Source: an uncultured Collinsella sp.
Lineage (GTDB): Bacteria; Actinomycetota; Coriobacteriia; Coriobacteriales; Coriobacteriaceae
Direction: 5' to 3'
DNA length: 25,269 bases
Assembly (NCBI GenBank): GCA_902470805.1
Contig: CABRHX010000028.1
Span: 1 to 25,269, forward strand
In this document: one piece after another, positions 6,794 to 16,525 of the stretch
How positions within the stretch are numbered: position 1 is the first letter of the stretch
How the letters are laid out: every line of letters starts with the position of its first letter
Translations under genes and position numbers: made by a program
Notes under the pieces: model-generated
The model's input: only the letters and a program-made list of their open reading frames with translations
What the model was told of the DNA's origin: nothing
The model's database searches: none

Positions 6794-6922
6794 GGTCGTA
6801 GTTATTACGTGGCGGTCGAGGTCGACCGTATAGGCCGCGCCTTGTTTGGCTAAAGTACAATCATCTGTGTTTAACTCGCCCGCAGCTGCACGGCGTGGGC
6901 GATGGCCAAAAAGGAAAACCAC

Positions 6923-9729
<2,807 letters not shown>

Positions 9730-9730
<1 letters not shown>

Positions 9731-10878
9731 TGGCTGAGGCTTTAGAGGTAACGCCCGCCGAGCTGGACGCGTTTGCGGACCGGCTCGGCGAGGTCGAGTC
9801 GTATCTCCACTTGGACGAAAAGCGCACGCGCGTGACCGAGCTCGAGGCCAAAAGCGTGGCCCCCGGCTTTTGGGATGACGCCGACGCCGCCCGTGCCACC
9901 ATGGAGGAAATCGCGCGCACCAAGGAAGATATCGCTGCCGTGGACAACGCGCGCGGCGAGCTTTCCGATGCCCGCGCCGCGCTGGAGCTTGCCGAGGAGA
10001 TGGGGGATGACCCCGATGCCGCCGCCCTTCGCGAGGAGGCTACAGCCACGGCTGAGCGCCTGGCCCGTGCCATCGATGAGCTTGAGCTTTCGAGCTGGTT
10101 TACCGGTGAGTTCGATCACGGCGATGCCATTGTGACCATCAAGCCCGGACAGGGTGGTCTGGAGGCCCAGGACTGGACCTTCATGCTATTTAAGATGTAC
10201 ATGAAGTACTGCCAGCGTCGCGGCTGGAAGGTCACGATTAACGACTGCCCCGCCGCTGAGGTCATCGGCATCGACCGCGCGACCTTTACCGTCGAGGGCA
10301 AGGACGCATTTGGCATGCTGCGCGCCGAGGCCGGCGTCCACCGCTTGGTTCGCATTAGCCCCACCGACGACAAGAAGCGCCGCCAGACCACGTTTGCCGG
10401 CGTCGAGGTCATCCCCGTGCTACCCGATGATATCGATATCGAGATCAGCCCCGATGACATCCGCGTGGACGTGTACCACGCGAGCGGCCCGGGCGGTCAG
10501 GGCGTCAACACCACCGACTCCGCCGTGCGCGTGACGCATTTCCCCAGCGGCATTGTGGTTACCTGTCAAAACGAGCGCAGCCAGATTCAGAACAAGGCTG
10601 CGTGCATGCAGATCCTCAAGGCCCGCCTGTACGAGATTGAGCTCGAGAAGCGCGCCGAGGCCCTGGATGAGATCCGCGGACCCAAGACCACGATTGGTTT
10701 TGGCAACCAGATTCGCAGCTACGTGCTCTACCCGTACCAGATGGTCAAGGACCTACGCACGGGCGTGGAGACCAGCAATGTCGAGGCCGTTCTTGACGAT
10801 GGCGACCTGGACCCGTTTGTTATTGGCTACCATCGCTGGGCCACCGGCAACGCCGACGCGGAGACCCCGTCTGCATAA
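9730..10878 (+). CDS. prfB: Peptide chain release factor 2 with atypical SPT recognition tripeptide
   Basis: RF2 normally ends translation at UGA and UAA. The 382-residue protein has the RF2 layout: N-terminal helical domain, codon-recognition domain, GGQ loop (residues 255-257 in HASGPGGQGVNTTDSAVR) and an RF2-type C-terminus (DLRTGVETSNVEAVLDDGDLDPFV). The recognition loop reads GVHRLVRISPTDDKKRRQTTF. It aligns without gaps to LVRISPFD...RRxTSF of other RF2 proteins as I recall them, so the canonical Ser-Pro-Phe is Ser210-Pro211-Thr212 (codons at 10357-10365). Thr is the residue RF1 uses at that position (Pro-x-Thr). The frame is continuous from ATG 9730: there is no internal UGA and no programmed frameshift. 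The start overlaps the secA stop in TAATG. The stop codon is TAA. RF1 identity is excluded by the overall RF2 sequence. Confidence 0.95.
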
Positions 10879-10965
10879 ACCGCCCGGTTTATGTGGAGAT
10901 GGATTAAAACCCTCCCAGCAGGGTGGTTTTGTATCCAGAGCAAACCCTGCGCAGGGGTGGTTTTT
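10874..10965 (+). terminator. Three stacked hairpins after prfB
   Basis: CATAAAC/GTTTATG (10874-10893) overlaps the prfB stop. AAAACC/GGTTTT (10906-10930) and AAACC/GGTTT with an inner CCCTGCGCAGGG palindrome (10942-10965) follow, the last ending in TTTTT. The last two look like diverged copies of one terminator and resemble the hairpin at 28-52. Confidence 0.6.
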
Positions 10966-11004
10966 GTCCGGCGAATCGGTAGAATCGAATACAAGAAGAA
11001 GCTC

Positions 11005-11033
11005 AAAGCGCATCCGTTTGGGTGCGCTTTTTT
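11005..11033 (+). terminator. Strong intrinsic terminator 12 bp before the YitT-family start codon
   Basis: AAAGCGCATCC (11005-11015) pairs with GGGTGCGCTTT (11020-11030) around a GTTT loop (one G-T pair), followed by further Ts to 11033. The Shine-Dalgarno of the next gene begins at once afterwards (11034). Either a promoter lies in the last few bases, or this terminator is a regulated attenuator. The core matches the rpmE terminator. Confidence 0.85.
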
Positions 11034-11045
11034 GAGGGAGGCAGC

Positions 11046-11936
11046 ATGGCATATCGTCTGGACATCAAGCGCATTCTTTCGATGAACTTCTTTCACGACC
11101 TGCCCCAGATCATGTTGGGGTGTGCCTTGGCCGCCATCGCGACCGACTTGTTTTTGATTCCCAACGGTCTTGCCGCCGGTGGCGTTACGGGCCTTGCCAC
11201 CATTATCCAGGCGGTCGGCGCGGCGCGCGGCCTATCGCTTCCCGTTGGTATTCAGACGATCGTGATGAACGCCTTGCTGTTGTTGGTCGTTATGCGCGAG
11301 GGCGGCATGTTCTACGTGGTGCAGACCGCGACGGGCTTTGTGCTGCTGGGCTTCTTTACCGATCTGTTCGCCCCGTTTGTAGCACCTCTGGCGGATGCGG
11401 ACCTGATGCTCCCTGCCATGTGGGGCGGCATTATTACGGGCATCGGTTACGGCATGGTGTTGCGCGCCGGCGCCAACACCGGCGGCTCGGACACGATTGG
11501 CCAAATCATCTCGCGTAACACCTCGCTGCCGGTGGGCTCGACCGTCATGGCGATCGATGTTGCCGTATGCGCGCTATCGGCTCCGGTCTTTTCAATCGAA
11601 AACGCACTGTATGCAGGCCTTTCGATGGTCATTAGCGGCTACGTGATCGATGCCGTGGTCGATGGTGGCAACAAACGCCGTATGGTACTCATCATCTCGG
11701 ACAAGTTCCCTGATATCGCTGCCGATATCATGTATGGCCTGGGTCGTGGTTGTACCAAGTTTAAGGCGACTGGCATGTATTCGGGTGCCGAGAAGCCAGT
11801 GATTATGGTCATCGTGAGCCGTCGAGAGCTCAATACCCTCAAGACGATCGTGCGCGAGCGCGATCCTCATGCCATCGTGACGGTTGCCGACGTTACGGAA
11901 GCCTTCGGCGAGGGATTCAAGGACATTAGCGCGTAG
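11046..11936 (+). CDS. YitT family membrane protein (DUF161 plus C-terminal DUF2179)
   Basis: This predicted polytopic membrane protein has 296 residues. Hydrophobic segments run through about residues 18-190, with the family signature GLAAGGVTGLATIIQ near the first segments and GADTIGQI-like GGSDTIGQIISRN in the middle. The soluble C-terminal third (VVDGGNKRRMVLIISDKFPDIAADI onward, ending ADVTEAFGEGF) is the DUF2179 domain usual in this family. The function of YitT proteins is not established to my knowledge. I choose ATG 11046 because GAGGGAGG lies just upstream; the in-frame GTG at 11022 falls inside the terminator stem. It follows prfB in the same direction but behind four terminator-like hairpins, so it is probably transcribed separately or under attenuation. 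The stop codon is TAG. Confidence 0.88.
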   Translation: MAYRLDIKRILSMNFFHDLPQIMLGCALAAIATDLFLIPNGLAAGGVTGLATIIQAVGAARGLSLPVGIQTIVMNALLLLVVMREGGMFYVVQTATGFVLLGFFTDLFAPFVAPLADADLMLPAMWGGIITGIGYGMVLRAGANTGGSDTIGQIISRNTSLPVGSTVMAIDVAVCALSAPVFSIENALYAGLSMVISGYVIDAVVDGGNKRRMVLIISDKFPDIAADIMYGLGRGCTKFKATGMYSGAEKPVIMVIVSRRELNTLKTIVRERDPHAIVTVADVTEAFGEGFKDISA

Positions 11937-12144
11937 GGTCGATCGCGTTCCATCCAAAAGACGTTCACATTGATAAACCGTTTCATCAGCGGTTCTGCCT
12001 GCTAAATTGTTCAAATAATGATAAAAACTCTGGTAAAGCCATCAGTTTCCAGCATAATGAATGACGTACGTGCATTGCGGCTGTGTTGGGATTACCTTTC
12101 CGTGCCGTGCGCATTTTGTCTAATGAGGATGAAAGGAAGGCACA

Positions 12145-12975
12145 ATGAGCGACGAAGAGCTCAAAAAGGTTGCCAACGAGGTAAGGAAGGGCATCGTCAC
12201 CGGCGTGCACGCTGCCAAGTCCGGCCATCCGGGCGGTTCGCTCGGCGCTGCCGACATCATGACCTATCTGTACTTTGAGGAAATGAACGTCGACCCGGCC
12301 GATCCCCGCAAGGCCGATCGCGACCGTTTTGTGCTCTCCAAGGGCCATTGCGCTCCGGGCCTGTACGCCGTGCTCGCCGAGCGTGGGTTCTTCCCCAAGG
12401 AGGATCTCGAGACGCTGCGCCATATCGGCAGCCACCTGCAAGGTCATCCCAACATGAACGACACCCCGGGCGTCGATATGTCCACCGGCTCGCTCGGCCA
12501 GGGCATCTCCGCCGCCGTGGGCATGGCGGTTGCCGCCAAGCACTGGGGCGATACTTACCGCACGTACGCCCTGCTGGGTGATGGCGAGAGCGAGGAGGGC
12601 CAGGTCTGGGAGGCAGCCATGTTTGCCGGCAACCAGCAGCTCGATAACCTCTGCGTGATCGTCGACCACAACGGCCTGCAGATCGACGGCCCCGTCGAGG
12701 AGGTCAACGACCCCATGCCGCTCGCCGACAAGTTCCGCGCCTTTAAGTTCCACGTGGTGGAGCTTGCCGACGGCAACGATTTCGATCAGATCCGCGCCGC
12801 CTTTGCCGAGGCCCGCGCCACCAAGGGTCAGCCGACCGCCATCATCGCCGAGACCATGAAGGGCAAGGGCGTTTCCTTTATGGAGAACCAGGTTGGTTGG
12901 CACGGCAAGGCCCCCAACGATGAACAGTTTGAGCAGGCCATGGCAGAGCTCACGGCCGCCGGAGAGGAGCTCTAG
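12145..12975 (+). CDS. Transketolase, N-terminal subunit
   Basis: This is the thiamine-diphosphate-binding half of a split transketolase, which moves two-carbon units between sugar phosphates in the non-oxidative pentose phosphate pathway. In 276 residues it shows SGHPGGS (His28), KGHCAPG (His68), and the cofactor motif starting GDGESEEGQ (about residue 145) and ending with Asn176 in VIVDHNGLQIDG. Full-length transketolases are about 660 residues; here the Pyr and C-terminal domains are in the next gene. The start has AAAGGAAGG at good spacing. The downstream partner begins one base after the TAG stop, and its ribosome binding site (GGAGAGGAG) lies within the end of this gene, so the two subunits are almost certainly made together. 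The 208 bp before it show no clear promoter to me. Confidence 0.94.
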   Translation: MSDEELKKVANEVRKGIVTGVHAAKSGHPGGSLGAADIMTYLYFEEMNVDPADPRKADRDRFVLSKGHCAPGLYAVLAERGFFPKEDLETLRHIGSHLQGHPNMNDTPGVDMSTGSLGQGISAAVGMAVAAKHWGDTYRTYALLGDGESEEGQVWEAAMFAGNQQLDNLCVIVDHNGLQIDGPVEEVNDPMPLADKFRAFKFHVVELADGNDFDQIRAAFAEARATKGQPTAIIAETMKGKGVSFMENQVGWHGKAPNDEQFEQAMAELTAAGEEL

Positions 12976-12976
12976 G

Positions 12977-13918
12977 ATGGCAGACGTCAAAAAAATCGCC
13001 ACGCGCGTAAGCTACGGCGAGGCCCTCGTCGAGCTCGCCAACGAGCACGATGACTTTGTGGTCCTCGACGCCGACCTGGCCGCCGCCACGCAGACCGGCA
13101 AGTTCAAGGCCGCCTGCCCCGATCGTTTCTTCGATGTGGGCATTGCCGAGAGCAACCTGATGGGCGTCGCCGCCGGTATCGCGACCACCGGCCGCGTTGC
13201 CTTCGCGAGCACCTTTGCCATGTTTGCCGCCGGCCGCGCCTTTGAGCAGGTCCGTAACTCCATCGGCTACCCGCATCTCAACGTTAAGATTGGCGCCACG
13301 CACGCCGGTATCTCGGTGGGCGAGGACGGCGCCACACACCAGTGCTGCGAGGATATCGCCCTCATGCGCGTCATCCCTGGCATGACTGTGATCGTTCCTG
13401 CCGACGACGTCGAGGCCCGCGCCGTGACGCGCGCCGCCTACGAGTGCGACGGTCCGGTGTACATGCGCTTCGCTCGTTTGGCCTCGCCGGTTATCAACGA
13501 CCCCGAGACCTACAAGTTCGAGTTGGGTAAGGGCATTGTCATGCGCGAGGGCGCCGATGTGACCATCATTGCCTGCGGCCTGATGGTCGGCGAGGCTCTC
13601 GAGGCCGCCGAGCAGCTCGCTGCCGAGGGCATCGACGCCGAGGTCATCAACATACACACCATCAAGCCCATCGATGCCGACCTGATCGTCAAGAGCGCCA
13701 CCAAGACCGGTCACGTCGTGACCGTCGAGGAGCACTCTGTGATCGGTGGCCTGGGCAGCGCCGTTGCCGACGTCCTGTGCGAGCAGTGCCCGACGTCGCT
13801 CAAGAAGATCGGCGTCAACGACACCTTCGGTGAGTCTGGCCCGGGTGCCGAGCTCTTGCACAAGTATGGCCTGGACGCCGCCAACATCGTGGCGACCACC
13901 AAGGAGTTCTTGGCATAA
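12977..13918 (+). CDS. Transketolase, C-terminal subunit
   Basis: This is the second half of the split transketolase, 313 residues, carrying the pyrimidine-binding domain and the C-terminal domain. It begins MADVKKIATRVSYGEALVEL. It includes FDVGIAESNLMGVAAG, whose Glu is expected to activate the thiamine ring, then GATHAGISVGEDGATHQ and MTVIVPADDVEARAV. The C-terminal fold has IDAEVINIHTIKPIDADLIV. The frame stays open upstream of the ATG at 12977 inside the preceding gene, but that ATG has GGAGAGGAG just before it and makes the natural N-terminus. It forms a heteromeric enzyme with the product of 12145-12975. A strong terminator follows at 13989. The stop codon is TAA. Confidence 0.94.
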   Translation: MADVKKIATRVSYGEALVELANEHDDFVVLDADLAAATQTGKFKAACPDRFFDVGIAESNLMGVAAGIATTGRVAFASTFAMFAAGRAFEQVRNSIGYPHLNVKIGATHAGISVGEDGATHQCCEDIALMRVIPGMTVIVPADDVEARAVTRAAYECDGPVYMRFARLASPVINDPETYKFELGKGIVMREGADVTIIACGLMVGEALEAAEQLAAEGIDAEVINIHTIKPIDADLIVKSATKTGHVVTVEEHSVIGGLGSAVADVLCEQCPTSLKKIGVNDTFGESGPGAELLHKYGLDAANIVATTKEFLA

Positions 13919-13937
13919 GGCAAGACGGATTTCATGG

Positions 13938-13981
13938 ACTGCTTCGTCAGAACTATAAAACTGTTTCGCCAGTACTATAGA
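13938..13981 (+). repeat. Two tandem 22-nt imperfect repeats
   Basis: Positions 13938-13959 and 13960-13981 align without gaps over 22 nt with four differences. Each has the form ACTGnTTCGnCAG followed by an ACTATA box. They fill the space between the transketolase stop and its terminator. The function is unknown. Confidence 0.5.
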
Positions 13982-13988
13982 AACCCGG

Positions 13989-14020
13989 CAGGGGCGCTCT
14001 CCAAGAGGGCGCCCCTGTTT
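13989..14020 (+). terminator. Intrinsic terminator of the transketolase operon
   Basis: CAGGGGCGCTCTC (13989-14001) pairs with GAGGGCGCCCCTG (14005-14017), including one G-T pair, around a 3-nt loop, followed by TTT. A palindromic repeat begins at once after it. Confidence 0.8.
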
Positions 14021-14793
14021 CAGTTGCGGTGAAATAGGGACTGATTAGCCCTTTTAACTTGTAAAACACTCCCTATTTCACCGCAACTTTTGAAGGCGTT
14101 CCCGCTTGTGCTGGCTGCGGCGCGACGATTGATTGCTGCTTGGCACAGGGCCGCCACATTGGGCGCGTCGTTGCCTTTGTATGCCATGGCGAGCAATGCG
14201 GCGTTGTAGATCTCGTCGTTGGTCATATCGCCGGCATCGATGGGGCGGAAGGTGAGTATTGAGTCTTGCTCGGCGAGTTCGGCCAGATCGATCGTTTCGC
14301 CCGTGGCGAAGACATCGTCGAGGGTTAGTGTGGCGCTCGTGCATGGAATTTGATAGATCGTGCCGTCGACGGCGATAGGGGAGCCTGCCGCCTCGAGCGT
14401 GTACACGCCTTGTATTAGGCTGATGCCGGAACCGTCGGAGGCTACATAATCAACCTCGTCGACCGTTATCCCATCGACGGTTTTGCCCGTGATGTGTATC
14501 GGGACACGCGAGGCCCCGTTATCGGTATCCCAACCCGCGGCCGAGATATCGAGCACAATAGCATGCTCCGAATGAGCCGATATAAAGCAAGACATTGTCC
14601 GATACAGTTGAAACCCCAGCCAGCTGCCGCCGGCAAGAGCAATCGTCAACATACAAACAAGAACGACCACGACGTGCTTCCGAGACTGTACCCAGAACGC
14701 CGGGGCAGTCGATAAGCCATGAACGGCAACCCCGCAAGCCGTGCAGTACCTCACACCACCACGCAACTCAGTGCCACAACAAGGACAAACCAT
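14020..14793 (-). CDS. Zinc-ribbon membrane-anchored protein of unknown function, C-terminus encoded by a repeat
   Basis: This 257-residue protein has an N-terminal zinc ribbon (C3, C6, C17, C20 in MVCPCCGTEL and RYCTACG). A transmembrane helix spans about residues 40-62, and an extracytoplasmic domain follows with beta-rich segments (HITGKTVDGITVDEVDYV, IPCTSATLTLDDVF). Zinc-ribbon proteins of this kind are common in Coriobacteriia and Firmicutes, but I do not know a function. The start at 14793 has only a weak GAGG upstream. The last ~23 residues (KSCGEIGSVLQ to SLFHRN) and the TGA stop are the translation of palindromic repeat copy 1 (14022-14088), so an older C-terminus was probably cut off or replaced. 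It is the only gene of this window ending in TGA. A second copy of the repeat lies 88 bp upstream of the start, making the gene look like an accessory cassette. Confidence 0.75.
   Translation of the reverse strand: MVCPCCGTELRGGVRYCTACGVAVHGLSTAPAFWVQSRKHVVVVLVCMLTIALAGGSWLGFQLYRTMSCFISAHSEHAIVLDISAAGWDTDNGASRVPIHITGKTVDGITVDEVDYVASDGSGISLIQGVYTLEAAGSPIAVDGTIYQIPCTSATLTLDDVFATGETIDLAELAEQDSILTFRPIDAGDMTNDEIYNAALLAMAYKGNDAPNVAALCQAAINRRAAASTSGNAFKSCGEIGSVLQVKRANQSLFHRN
14022..14088. repeat. Palindromic repeat, family 2, copy 1
   Basis: AGTTGCGGTGAAATAGGGA (14022-14040) pairs perfectly with TCCCTATTTCACCGCAACT (14070-14088). The inner part differs from copy 2 at about four positions. It overlaps the 3' end of the zinc-ribbon gene and abuts the transketolase terminator. 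Confidence 0.85.
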
Positions 14794-14880
14794 ACCAGCC
14801 TCGCAACCAAAGAAGATCCTAACGAGGCCACTGTAAGTCGATCAATCCAATCTAAGTTGCGCAACAATTAGCCCAAATAG

Positions 14881-14949
14881 AAGTTGCGGTGAAATAGGGA
14901 CTGATTAGGCCTTTTAGCTGGTAAAACAGTCCCTATTTCACCGCAACTT
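14881..14949. repeat. Palindromic repeat, family 2, copy 2
   Basis: The arms 14881-14903 and 14927-14949 are perfect 23-bp inverted repeats (starting AAGTTGCGGTG, ending CACCGCAACTT) around a 23-nt centre. It is in the same orientation as copy 1, about 860 bp away, judged by the centre sequence. Confidence 0.88.
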
Positions 14950-15078
14950 ATGAAGAAGCCCTGTCAAGCAATGCCTTATCAGGGAAAAGGGCCCAGAACA
15001 GAAAAGTGCAATTCAGACCCTCCCAATTTTGTATGCGCAGCACCTTAAGATGGATGCGCCGACCCCTTAGTTATCGCA

Positions 15079-15201
15079 GGCCGGACACAGGGTTACTTTC
15101 CAAATCTTTCCGCAGGACGGAGGAGCCCCCGCCGCACGTAGTGCGCAGCGGAGGCTCCGACATGTCCGAGGACGATTTGGAAAGTAACCCTGTGTCCGGC
15201 C
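15079..15201. repeat. 123-nt element with perfect 28-bp terminal inverted repeats
   Basis: Positions 15079-15106 are the exact reverse complement of 15174-15201 (arms begin GGCCGGACACAGGG). The 67-nt centre continues the hairpin: TCC/GGA, GGAC (15115-15118) with GTCC (15164-15167), GGAGCC (15122-15127) with GGCTCC (15153-15158), CCGC with GCGG, and CGCAC with GTGCG around GTA. There is no T tract, no coding sense and no clear target-site duplication. It may be a non-autonomous mobile element or a structured RNA. Confidence 0.85.
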
Positions 15202-15250
15202 GGAGGGACCCAAACACGGCCATGCTTCTTATGTGCAGCAAAGCTAATGC

Positions 15251-15259
15251 TGCTAAAAT
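15251..15259 (+). promoter_or_regulatory. Extended -10 promoter candidate of ftsEX
   Basis: TGCTAAAAT gives TG-n-TAAAAT, an extended -10. There is no good -35 at the usual distance. Transcription would begin near 15266, leaving a 39-nt leader with AAGGAG at 15294-15299. Confidence 0.42.
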
Positions 15260-15304
15260 ATTAAGCGCTCATGTAGTTTAAACGCACGACGATAAGGAGC
15301 ACCA

Positions 15305-16525
15305 GTGGGTAACCACTTCCGTACCTCCGGTGCGGGCGATGATGCCCCCAAGACGCAGCCAGGCGTCCAGGGCAGTCGTTTCGCCACTCCGGATTCAGAG
15401 GGCCAGCCTGTTGCTCAGGCCCCCGCTCAGCCGGCAGATCAGGCACAGCCGGCATCCGATCCCTTTGCCTACAATCCCACCAGCGATGTCGCGCTTTCCG
15501 GCACGGCGGGTTTTGAGCCCGTTCAGGCCGTGACCGCTCGCGTGGAGCAGCCTCAGGCTGGCGCCGCCACGCCGCAGCCTACCATGGCCGGCATTCCCGA
15601 CCCCATGGCCCCTGCGACGCCGGTTCCTCAGCCTGCGCAGTCCGGTCTCTTTGCCGCTATTCCCGATCCCACGCAGCCTGCTGCCCCGGTGGTCGAGAGC
15701 GATCAGGCCGCCGAGGTCGCAAGCCTCGATAACGCGCTCAACAACCCCGATTTTACGTCGGTGTTTGCGCCCATCGATCCGCAAGCCAGCCGCAAGAAGA
15801 TGGCCAAGCAGGCCGGTGTCGAGCCCGTCATCCTTATGGAGCATGTCACCAAGATCTATCCGGCACAGCCCAACAAGCCTGCACTCGACGACATCAACAT
15901 CGAGATCTATCCGGGCGAGTTCGTCTTCCTGGTCGGTCATTCCGGCTCGGGTAAGACCACGCTGCTGTCGACGCTCAACCGCGACGTCAAGCCGACGAGT
16001 GGCCGCATCTTGGTTGCCGGTCAGGACCTCATGAAGATCAAGAACCGCAAGGTTCCGTTCCTGCGCCGCCAGATTGGCGCCGTGTTCCAGGACTTTAAGC
16101 TCCTGCCGCAAAAAACCGCCTACGAAAACGTGGCGTTTGCTCTGCAGTGCATCGGCAAGCCCAAGGGCGTCATTCGCAGCCAGGTGCCCGAGGTGCTGCG
16201 TCTGGTCGGTCTGGCCGATCAGATGGACTCGCTGCCCGACCAGCTTTCCGGTGGCGAGCAGCAGCGCGTTGCCGTCGCCCGCGCTATGGTCAACCGTCCG
16301 CCGCTGCTGATCTGCGACGAGCCCACGGGTAACCTCGACCCGGCAATCTCGCTGGGCATCATGAAGCTGCTCGAGCGCATTAACCGCACCGGCACCACCG
16401 TGATCGTCGCCACGCACGACCGCGAGATGGTCGATAGCATGCACCGTCGCGTGATCGCCCTCGAGGGCGGCCACGTTATCCGCGACCAGGAGAGGGGAGG
16501 TTACGGCAACTATGGCACCAACTAA
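15305..16525 (+). CDS. ftsE: Cell division ATP-binding protein FtsE with a ~170-residue disordered N-terminal extension
   Basis: FtsE is the ATPase of the FtsEX complex, which in other bacteria regulates cell-wall hydrolases at division. The ABC domain begins near residue 175 (VILMEHVTKIYP). It has Walker A GHSGSGKTT (211-219), a Q-loop in AVFQDFKLLP, signature LSGGEQQRVAVARA, Walker B LLICDEPTG and the His switch in ATHDRE. Usual FtsE proteins have about 220-230 residues; this one has 406. Residues 1-172 are rich in Pro, Ala and Gln, with two similar stretches around IPDPMAPATP and IPDPTQPAAP, and look disordered. The GTG start at 15305 is supported by AAGGAG 5 nt upstream. The gene overlaps ftsX by 14 bp. 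The stop codon is TAA. I cannot say whether the extension is shared by relatives. Confidence 0.93.
   Translation: MGNHFRTSGAGDDAPKTQPGVQGSRFATPDSEGQPVAQAPAQPADQAQPASDPFAYNPTSDVALSGTAGFEPVQAVTARVEQPQAGAATPQPTMAGIPDPMAPATPVPQPAQSGLFAAIPDPTQPAAPVVESDQAAEVASLDNALNNPDFTSVFAPIDPQASRKKMAKQAGVEPVILMEHVTKIYPAQPNKPALDDINIEIYPGEFVFLVGHSGSGKTTLLSTLNRDVKPTSGRILVAGQDLMKIKNRKVPFLRRQIGAVFQDFKLLPQKTAYENVAFALQCIGKPKGVIRSQVPEVLRLVGLADQMDSLPDQLSGGEQQRVAVARAMVNRPPLLICDEPTGNLDPAISLGIMKLLERINRTGTTVIVATHDREMVDSMHRRVIALEGGHVIRDQERGGYGNYGTN

Larger units (their letters stand above)
6616..6922. other. Intergenic region between rpmE and secA
   Basis: This 307-bp stretch holds the rpmE terminator (6653-6692) and two 19-nt-loop hairpins (6694-6726 and 6757-6793). 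It also holds a TACAAT box at 6856-6861 that could be the secA -10, though I see no good -35 for it. Positions 6800-6850 show nothing else that I recognise. The ATG at 6902 is not preferred as the secA start. Confidence 0.5.
14794..15304. other. Gene-poor region between the zinc-ribbon gene and ftsE
   Basis: This 511-bp stretch holds family 2 repeat copy 2 (14881-14949), the 123-nt long inverted repeat (15079-15201) and the ftsE promoter candidate. A 10-bp palindrome, GTTGCGCAAC (14856-14865), may be a remnant of a family 2 repeat. TATGCGCAGCA (15031-15041) and TATGTGCAGCA (15230-15240) form a loose direct repeat outside the long inverted repeat. I see no credible protein gene. Confidence 0.55.

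Noticed and set aside
6902..6922. Upstream ATG for secA
   Set aside because: There is no Shine-Dalgarno before 6902, while 6923 has AAGGA at 7 nt.
14022..14949. Composite transposon around the zinc-ribbon gene
   Set aside because: No transposase lies between or in the repeats, and no target-site duplication is evident. The repeats are too short for insertion sequences.
15006..15281. 91-codon open frame across the long inverted repeat
   Set aside because: It is built largely from the two arms of the inverted repeat and has no ribosome binding site or recognisable motif.
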